Assembly: GCA_014885115.2 (NCBI GenBank)
Contig: WKLE02005018.1
Location: forward strand, 1 to 12,734
DNA length: 12,734 bases
Source: Asterionellopsis glacialis
Taxonomy: Eukaryota > Bacillariophyta > Plagiogrammaphyceae > Rhaphoneidales > Asterionellopsidaceae
Direction of reading: 5' to 3'
The notes under the pieces are model-generated. The model was not told where the DNA came from and ran no database searches. It saw nothing but the letters and a program-made list of their open reading frames with translations. Numbering within the stretch: position 1 is the first letter of the stretch; every line of letters begins with the position of its first letter. Shown here piece by piece: positions 7,223-12,734 of this stretch. Both the position numbers and the translations under genes were made by a program.

Positions 7223-8725
7223 TTAATATTCCGTGTAGTTACCAAAGGATATGAAATTCATAAAGATAGTTAAAGCAGATTGCATGTCAGGAACTATTTT
7301 GAAACATTTCATTAGAGGGTGGAGGATTTCCAATTGCATACGTCGAGTTTCTCTATCTATTTTCAATATTTGATTCTGTTCAATCATAGCTGTTGCTATA
7401 TGAAGGATATCTTTTATGAAATCATACTGTAATTGATTATTTGTATGAAACGCTACCTCGTCCTTGTTGCATTTCTCTATCCTTCGACGTTTGGCACTAC
7501 GTCGAAGTTTTTTTCGATAATTTAGGTGCTTTTCATGGTTTGCTTCAACCACTGTATGAGCACCCTTCAAGAGTTCAACGTTTTCGTGCATTCTTTTGAC
7601 ATACTTGAAAAATTTCAATTCTAATGATTGTAATGATGACAATGAAGATGGCGATTCTTTCGTGGAAGAAGAATCACCTTTTTGTTCACTTTTTTTACTT
7701 GTAGTACCAGTTGTATCATCATTTCCTTCTTGTGATAATGGTAACGATGAAGTTTCATCCGTATTTGTAGTACTACTATCGACAAAGATGAACCTAGGAA
7801 TAGAACGTTTCAGTAACAATACTTCACAAAATTGTCCTAACAGGTCTACCATGGGCATTCTAGGATGATCTTTATGATTCCATTGTCTTGCCTGCTTTAA
7901 CATTTGTTGCACCTTGTGTAATTGTTTAAATCTTACGTGAGTTTGCTTGGGTGCCAGCACTGTTGATTCGAGAACTAAAGATTTAATTACACGAAATACA
8001 GCACCAACCATTTCACAATCTTCTACAAAGGCAATTTTACGAGATTTCTTTTTATATTGGTCATCATAGTCGTCATTTTCGTTCTCGTTGTCCTCGTCTT
8101 CGTCCTCGCTGTGATCAACTTGGGCTGCTTTCTTTTTAATCATATAATCAATCTTTAATTCCAAGATTTCATCTTGAACCCTTTCCTCAAATGCTGACAG
8201 TATTTCTTTTTGTTCTTCCTCGCCTTTTTTGGACATTTCATATTTTGGAGCTACAAGAGGTAAAGAATTCGTATACTTTTTCCCTCGTTCTTCGGTACCT
8301 ACTCTAAGATCATCTTCATCAAAGAATCTGCAACGCCATTCAAAGTCGTCATTGTTATCATCCTTAATATTCCATGGTAATTTTCGCTGTTGCTTTGTAA
8401 CATCATTTAAATTATGTAATTCAGCAATTTTTTCTCCTTTTTCTGCGGCTTTTTTTCTAGCAATGAATTCTTGTTTTTCCTTTTTTCGTTGAATGCATTT
8501 CGGACAATCAAGAAGAGTGGTTATAAAATAGGGCACATTATTATTAAGTGGGTTTTCTATGGCGTGTGCCTTTCTACAGGAACAGTATGAAGATGATTTA
8601 GATTCTTGGACAGAAGAGTAATCGTAATACAAATCTGAATCTGTACTTGATGTACAAGAGGATGAAGAGCGATGATTGTGATTTGATTTTTTGGAAACAT
8701 TGACAGAATTTTGGGAAACCGACAT
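7223..8725 (-). CDS. Unrecognised 500-residue acidic protein with Cys-rich N-terminus
   Basis: A single-exon ORF from the ATG at 8725 (CCACCATG context, A at -3). I do not recognise the family. Seen in order: a Ser-rich N-terminus (about 15-47); CSC at 48-50 and CPKC at 74-77, which together could bind a metal; a Lys/Glu-rich helix (79-101); LPWNIKDDNNDDFEWRCRFF (116-135), which looks like a conserved patch; an acidic run EDEDEDNENENDD (207-219); a likely structured segment (about 230-315) with IAFVEDCEMVGAVFRVIKSL; a Ser/Thr/Asp-rich linker (317-365); and a C-terminal helical part (366-500) with a strong basic run KKLRRSAKRRR (405-415) resembling a nuclear signal. No signal peptide or membrane span. 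It is convergent with RFC2, 221 bp apart. A nuclear role is inference only; the length and organised composition make a real gene likely. Confidence 0.8.
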   Translation of the reverse strand: MSVSQNSVNVSKKSNHNHRSSSSCTSSTDSDLYYDYSSVQESKSSSYCSCRKAHAIENPLNNNVPYFITTLLDCPKCIQRKKEKQEFIARKKAAEKGEKIAELHNLNDVTKQQRKLPWNIKDDNNDDFEWRCRFFDEDDLRVGTEERGKKYTNSLPLVAPKYEMSKKGEEEQKEILSAFEERVQDEILELKIDYMIKKKAAQVDHSEDEDEDNENENDDYDDQYKKKSRKIAFVEDCEMVGAVFRVIKSLVLESTVLAPKQTHVRFKQLHKVQQMLKQARQWNHKDHPRMPMVDLLGQFCEVLLLKRSIPRFIFVDSSTTNTDETSSLPLSQEGNDDTTGTTSKKSEQKGDSSSTKESPSSLSSLQSLELKFFKYVKRMHENVELLKGAHTVVEANHEKHLNYRKKLRRSAKRRRIEKCNKDEVAFHTNNQLQYDFIKDILHIATAMIEQNQILKIDRETRRMQLEILHPLMKCFKIVPDMQSALTIFMNFISFGNYTEY

Positions 8726-9225
8726 GGTGGAAAGAGATCAATTTTTATATTGGATAAACAAGAACGAGTAACACCGCTTCGATTCTATAAAGAACGCGGA
8801 CTCGAAATTCCAGTTCCTGCAAAGAGACGATAGATAACTTTGAGTAGACTATTCTATATGAAGACTTTTGGACAAGAAGCAGCAAGCAATTGAATACTTT
8901 GTATGCGTGTATCAAGCAAGGGGTTCTCTTTGTAGATACGGGCTATATTACTGTCGTTGGATTGATTTGTCACCACGATTCTGAAGCAGAGACTTCTGAT
9001 CGTACTAGTAAAATGAGCATGCTTCCGGAAGCGTAGGTTCAAGATTATCGTGTTCTTTCACGCGAATATAGCAATGTTAAATATGTGATGGGCCAGAAAA
9101 ATTGACGTACCCAGAGTATGCAGTGATACCGTAGGGCCAAGATACTCTATCGTATCTTATGCATGAAAGAAGACCTTTTGATTTTCTGTGCTCTTATATC
9201 TAGGACCTATTGTACAGTTCCACAT

Positions 9226-9235
9226 GTACCTGGTA
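9226..9235. repeat. TACCWGGTA near-palindrome, copy 5
   Basis: GTACCTGGTA. With its left flank it forms CATGTACCTGGTA (9223-9235), repeated exactly at 9673-9685, 450 bp away in the same orientation. Confidence 0.6.
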
Positions 9236-9302
9236 AAGGTGTATGATATTGCTATCATAATTCTTTTCTGTAATGTTTGAGCCGGCTTGTTGCCGAATAA
9301 TT

Positions 9303-9312
9303 TACCTGGTAC
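9303..9312. repeat. TACCWGGTA near-palindrome, copy 6
   Basis: TACCTGGTAC, identical over 10 bases to the copies at 1884 and 3171. It lies 47 bp before the AT-rich hairpin at 9359. Confidence 0.6.
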
Positions 9313-9358
9313 ATAGGCAATGTCTTCTCGGTCCAGTTTCTGAGTGTTCGATCAAGAG

Positions 9359-9383
9359 GCAATAATAATTTTTTTATTATTGC
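9359..9383. repeat. AT-rich perfect hairpin, 10-bp stem
   Basis: GCAATAATAA (9359-9368) is the exact reverse complement of TTATTATTGC (9374-9383), separated by five T residues. It could form a cruciform or an RNA hairpin, or be a relic of a small inverted-repeat element. No gene is nearby that it would obviously terminate. Confidence 0.7.
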
Positions 9384-9467
9384 TCTCATGGTTTGAGACT
9401 ACTGACTACCAGCATACAAGGTTTTAAATAAGAATAAGGCGGGAGCATATTATATATAACAATAAAG

Positions 9468-9638
9468 TATAATATTGCATCGAGTCCAATTGATACATAT
9501 TGTAAACTGGATACCGTATACAGTATCTCTACCATATAATTTCTGTAACGTAGCTGATAGTACATTCGTTGTATTCGTCTTATGTCAAGAGGTAGTTTTC
9601 CGTGTAAAAAATATATATAAAAATTATAATATTGCATC
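9468..9638. repeat. 14-bp direct repeats flanking 143 bp
   Basis: TATAATATTGCATC occurs at 9468-9481 and again at 9625-9638, enclosing 143 bp of AT-rich DNA. The repeats could be ends of a small insertion or deletion-prone sites, but the AT-rich composition makes coincidence possible. Confidence 0.5.
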
Positions 9639-9675
9639 ATATTGTACTGAACTGGCGTAGTCCTAGTCCTACCAT

Positions 9676-9687
9676 GTACCTGGTACC
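9676..9687. repeat. TACCWGGTA near-palindrome, copy 7
   Basis: GTACCTGGTACC contains TACCTGGTA at 9677-9685. A related palindrome TACCGGTA follows at 9709-9716 within CTGGTACCGGTAC, so the site resembles the double site at 2115-2131. Confidence 0.6.
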
Positions 9688-9937
9688 TATAGTCCCAGTA
9701 GTAACTGGTACCGGTACTCGTACAGACAGTCAGTCAGTATTTACAAATAAAAACAGAAGCGTATAGTTTTACTCGAGTTAGAGTTATCGTTTCTCGAACA
9801 TTCGGAAAGACCGCCTGCTCATGTTGTTGTGTCAGCCTCTTATGGCTCGTGGGCGGCAGTTGAGCTAAAAATAATTGAAATGACCCCATCATAAATACCA
9901 AGTACTATTTGTACGCCGTTTCTACACAGGATCAAGG

Positions 9938-10171
9938 ATGTCAAATTTTGAGTCGTTGGTTCTCGCAATCATACGGTTTTTCTTTTCTTCAGTCCTCTCC
10001 GTCCTACTTTGCTCTGGTATCTTATCCCATCATCAACGAATAGGTCAGGATCATCAAAGACAAGAAGAACAAGCTAAGAGCGGAACCTCGAGGAAAAATC
10101 TTTGTTGTTCTCTTGTACATTTCAGCACATTTTCGTGTATGAGACATTCAAGACTGGATTGCCATCTGTGA
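9938..10171 (+). CDS. Doubtful 77-residue ORF with hydrophobic N-terminus
   Basis: The ORF starts at an ATG with A at -3 (AAGGATG). Residues 7-29 (LVLAIIRFFFSSVLSVLLCSGIL) are strongly hydrophobic and would act as a signal peptide or membrane anchor. The rest is Gln/Ser/His-rich with four Cys and shows no known domain. It ends 230 bp upstream of the ATG4 start on the same strand, so it could also be an upstream ORF in a long ATG4 leader, or chance. No family recognised. Confidence 0.2.
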   Translation: MSNFESLVLAIIRFFFSSVLSVLLCSGILSHHQRIGQDHQRQEEQAKSGTSRKNLCCSLVHFSTFSCMRHSRLDCHL

Positions 10172-10401
10172 TTCGCAATTGAAAAGAATAAACACGAAAA
10201 GAATCCCTTATCCTCTACTGTCTGTAGAGATTGGGTCATGAGATCCAACAAAGTTGGACATTTTTTAAGGTCGAAGAACGACTTTTTAATTGATGCGGCT
10301 TTGAATTAATAGAACTTGGATAGAAAGAAAAGTTCAGTTACAAACGAACAGAATTGCGAATAATTATTTAAAAAGAGGAGAAAAACAACTCAAAAATAAT
10401 A

Positions 10402-12414
10402 ATGATGAATTCCTCTACAGCTCCAAGTTCCAAATGTGAAACTTCGTCCAATCGGGGTGGAAATCGCACTTCGCGTACTGGAGGAGTTGTTCTGATAACA
10501 TCTGGATCTATACAGGAAAGGGAATCATCTATCCTCGAGGTTCAACCAGATTCATGCCGCACTCTTGTAGTGGACCATGACGAAATAACCTCGTTACCGG
10601 GTACTCCCACAAACAACCATCGTAAATGTCATCAGAAACAACAAAATACTGTAACATCCATGACAACATCAATCATGAAAGGATGGGCTGGCGGTGAATC
10701 CTTCTTTGGAGCCCTGGATGATAGTGATAATGATGATGAAAGGGAAGATTATATCAAGAAGCAGCAATCTCAAGAAATGATGGATCGTCCAAAAAAGCAA
10801 TCTACCAACTTGGCAACAACAGTAAAGGGACAAAATAATACTTCTAACGCTGGTGATATTGATGTTTGTAGGTCGTATGGATACATGTATGAATATACGA
10901 AAGAGGAAGATCTTGTAGACGACGACGACGACGACGACAATGGTGATGACAAGGGTCACTATCAGCAGCAACATAACCATCAAAAACGTGCAACATCAGC
11001 AGCTGCAACTGGATTACCTGAACTTGTAACAGCATTATTGCCTAATCTCGAATCTCCTGCCGCACATGAACATGATGAAGATTTTACAGTGTATCTGTTA
11101 GGCAAATCATATCACCCCATTCTTGATTATACCACACGACGAGCGGATGAAACGTCTCTTTTTTGGTGGACCTACCGTCATGATTTTCCAGAAATTGTGC
11201 CATATCGTATCACAACCGATGCTGGATGGGGTTGCATGTTACGATCAGCACAAATGTTATTGGCGCAAACACTTCGTGTACATTACCGTGGGCGAGATTG
11301 GTCCTTACCTCAGTCTATCAACAAACGAGCTAATGATTCATTCTACAAAACAATTTTAACTTGGTTTGCTGACTTTCCATCTCAAACAGAATGTCGATAT
11401 TCATTGCACAATATGGTTGCGGCAGGTATGTCAAGATATGAAACTCTACCAGGTGAATGGTACGGACCAGGTACTGCCTGTTATGTCATTCGTGATTTAT
11501 GCCAAATTCACGAACAACACGAATCACAAAAATCACAACGTTTGTCGGCAGAAACATTTTCAGAAAACAAGGTTGCGGACCGGGATATTCGTCCTATGTT
11601 TCGTGTGTATGTTGCATCGCAGGGGTCAGTGTATAGAGATGCAGTAGACGAGCTCATGACGAAAGATAGTCGGAAGAAGGCCCAGAATTCGTCTGAAAAG
11701 AAAAAAGATACGACATCGACAAACGTTGTAGACGACCCACTATCTCATCCTCTTGATCCACGGTTTATAGAGCAAAAAGAAACAACTCCTGTGCCGGAAT
11801 GGGATTCTTCTTGTCTCTTATTGATACCACTCCGTCTGGGACTGAATTCTTTCAACGAGGCTTATACTCCTGCCTTGGCACATATCTTCTCCTTCCGACA
11901 GTCAGTGGGTGTTTTAGGAGGACGACCCAGAAGTGCACGGTGGTTTTATGGTGCAGCATCGAATGGGTCAAAATGGTATGGCCTTGATCCGCATACAGTA
12001 CAAAATTCACCACGACGAAGGAAAGATAAGCGTGGACGTGTTTCAGTCAATGTGGATGAAGAGTATATCCGTTCCGTCCATTGCACGTCTCCGGCAACAA
12101 TTCTGTTACATAGGAGTGACCCAAGCTTAGCACTTGGTTTTTATTGTCGTGATAGGTCGGACTTTGAGCATTTGTGTCAATCTCTCAAGCAGTGGCAAGA
12201 TACCCATACAGACAAACAATCCGTGCCAGATCTTTTTTCCATAGCTGATGCTGTACCAGATTATTCAGCAAACGTATCCTCTGTGATGAATGAAATGATA
12301 CAATCAAACATATCTGCAGGCGATGAAGGCTTGGATGGTGGTGCAGACCCTTTCGCTGTCGATGACGACTCACAGGATGATGAAAGTGATGAAGATGAGT
12401 ACGTGCTGTTGTAG
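10402..12414 (+). CDS. ATG4: ATG4 autophagy cysteine protease
   Basis: A single-exon, 670-residue ORF starting ATGATG (A at -3). ATG4 (peptidase family C54) cuts the C-terminus of ATG8 to expose its glycine for coupling to phosphatidylethanolamine, and later removes ATG8 from membranes. Seen: VYLLGKSY (230-237), DAGWGCMLRSAQM (273-285) with catalytic Cys278, EWYGPGTACYVI (352-363), LLLIPLRLGLNSFNEAY (472-488), SVGVLGGRPRSA (501-512), and GLDPHTVQ with catalytic Asp529 and His531, then DPSLALGFYC (573-582). The triad is intact, so activity is expected. About 225 N-terminal residues are low complexity, including a run of seven Asp (173-179). A charged insert (about 366-460) splits the protease domain. 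The protein ends DESDEDEYVLL, an acidic stretch plus Y-x-x-L, like the C-terminal LIR of animal ATG4B. Much longer than the roughly 390-500 residues usual for the family. Confidence 0.95.
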   Translation: MMNSSTAPSSKCETSSNRGGNRTSRTGGVVLITSGSIQERESSILEVQPDSCRTLVVDHDEITSLPGTPTNNHRKCHQKQQNTVTSMTTSIMKGWAGGESFFGALDDSDNDDEREDYIKKQQSQEMMDRPKKQSTNLATTVKGQNNTSNAGDIDVCRSYGYMYEYTKEEDLVDDDDDDDNGDDKGHYQQQHNHQKRATSAAATGLPELVTALLPNLESPAAHEHDEDFTVYLLGKSYHPILDYTTRRADETSLFWWTYRHDFPEIVPYRITTDAGWGCMLRSAQMLLAQTLRVHYRGRDWSLPQSINKRANDSFYKTILTWFADFPSQTECRYSLHNMVAAGMSRYETLPGEWYGPGTACYVIRDLCQIHEQHESQKSQRLSAETFSENKVADRDIRPMFRVYVASQGSVYRDAVDELMTKDSRKKAQNSSEKKKDTTSTNVVDDPLSHPLDPRFIEQKETTPVPEWDSSCLLLIPLRLGLNSFNEAYTPALAHIFSFRQSVGVLGGRPRSARWFYGAASNGSKWYGLDPHTVQNSPRRRKDKRGRVSVNVDEEYIRSVHCTSPATILLHRSDPSLALGFYCRDRSDFEHLCQSLKQWQDTHTDKQSVPDLFSIADAVPDYSANVSSVMNEMIQSNISAGDEGLDGGADPFAVDDDSQDDESDEDEYVLL

Positions 12415-12734
12415 ATAATTCTGTTAATTATAATAGCATTATTATAGAACTAGATTTTATTGGTACAAACAATACCCGAATTCACATCCAAAGTATGTAG
12501 GAAATTCTCATTATAACAATACCAGTGAATTCGTTAGTATAAATATTCATTTTTGAAATTATGTATACTATATACATACACTCTAATTATTGGTTGATAC
12601 TGCTGTTTATGGAGACATTTTCAACGCTTGCTTGTGTTGTGACACTTTTTTGAAAATAGGAATTCACGTGCTCGAAGAAAAGCTTGTGTGAACAATGTAG
12701 TCCTCTAGTAGTTTCTAGTAAGTACTGTTTTTTT
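12415..12734. other. Downstream of ATG4, no gene seen
   Basis: AT-rich sequence with no convincing ORF. Fifteen bases after the ATG4 stop is a perfect hairpin, TATAATA (12429-12435) and TATTATA (12440-12446) around GCAT, probably in the 3' UTR. A CACGTG G-box/E-box is at 12665-12670, and the window ends in a T run. The far end may belong to the promoter or UTR of a gene beyond the edge. Confidence 0.5.

Larger units (their letters stand above)
8726..10401. other. Long spacer (1.68 kb) between two divergent genes
   Basis: The genes on either side point away from each other, so both promoters lie here. No convincing protein gene is seen; a 77-codon ORF at 9938 is doubtful and listed separately. 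The middle part (about 9220-9720) is AT-rich and carries three TACCWGGTA copies, a TACCGGTA palindrome (9709-9716), a 10-bp-stem hairpin (9359-9383) and a 14-bp direct repeat (9468 and 9625). No tRNA-like folding, transposase relic or long terminal repeat was noticed. Just upstream of ATG4 (10365-10401) the sequence is A-rich, typical of a 5' UTR. Confidence 0.5.

Noticed and set aside
2438..9108. TGACGT words (2438-2443 and 9103-9108) as diatom CO2/cAMP-responsive elements
   Set aside because: Two 6-mers in 12.7 kb are expected by chance and neither sits near a gene with a related role.
8854..9660. Short ORFs 8854-9042, 9386-9640 and 9475-9660
   Set aside because: Under 85 codons, no domain, overlapping on both strands in AT-rich DNA.
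10669..12373. Other-frame ORFs across the ATG4 gene, some very Ile/Val- or Ser-rich
   Set aside because: They are shadows of ATG4, driven by its Asp-codon repeats and similar runs.
1..12734. tRNA, rRNA, CRISPR array, transposase or operon-like cluster
   Set aside because: I looked for tRNA T-loop words, regularly spaced repeats and transposase or reverse-transcriptase motifs by eye and found none that held up.

Overview
This window looks like nuclear DNA of a microbial eukaryote, most likely a stramenopile and plausibly a diatom. The evidence is: eukaryote-only gene families (a GPI-anchor transferase subunit, a clamp-loader subunit, an autophagy protease and a WD40 protein); start codons with A at -3 and no Shine-Dalgarno sites; mostly intron-poor genes with one clear 122-bp GTAAGT...TAG intron; and AT-rich spacers. 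The lineage call is inference from gene style. No rRNA, organelle or bacterial signal was seen.

Layout, left to right. (1) Positions 1-325, minus strand: the N-terminal part of a WD40-repeat protein running off the left edge. (2) 1071-1574, minus: a small coiled-coil protein with a basic, SP-rich tail. (3) 1575-3233: a long spacer without a convincing gene, carrying copies of the near-palindrome TACCWGGTA. (4) 3234-5405, minus: a single-exon PIG-Q/Gpi1 gene, for a subunit of the ER enzyme that starts GPI-anchor synthesis. (5) 5406-5832: a 427-bp divergent promoter with nested CT/GA inverted repeats and a GGCGCGCC element. (6) 5833-7001, plus: a two-exon gene for clamp-loader subunit RFC2 (yeast Rfc4). 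(7) 7223-8725, minus: an unrecognised 500-residue protein, acidic in the middle, with a Cys-rich N-terminus, convergent with RFC2. (8) 8726-10401: a second long spacer with more TACCWGGTA copies, an AT hairpin and one doubtful short ORF. (9) 10402-12414, plus: an ATG4 autophagy cysteine protease with a long N-terminal extension and a C-terminal LIR-like motif. (10) 12415-12734: downstream sequence.

The genes serve unrelated housekeeping roles (GPI anchors, DNA replication, autophagy), and nothing suggests one pathway or a transferred cluster. The only physical coupling seen is the shared divergent promoter of PIG-Q and RFC2 and the tail-to-tail arrangement of RFC2 with the 500-residue gene. 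The most unexplained signal is TACCWGGTA: seven copies of a 9-mer expected about 0.1 times in this length, all in two long noncoding spacers and none in a confident coding region. I did not find a clearly new multi-gene system.
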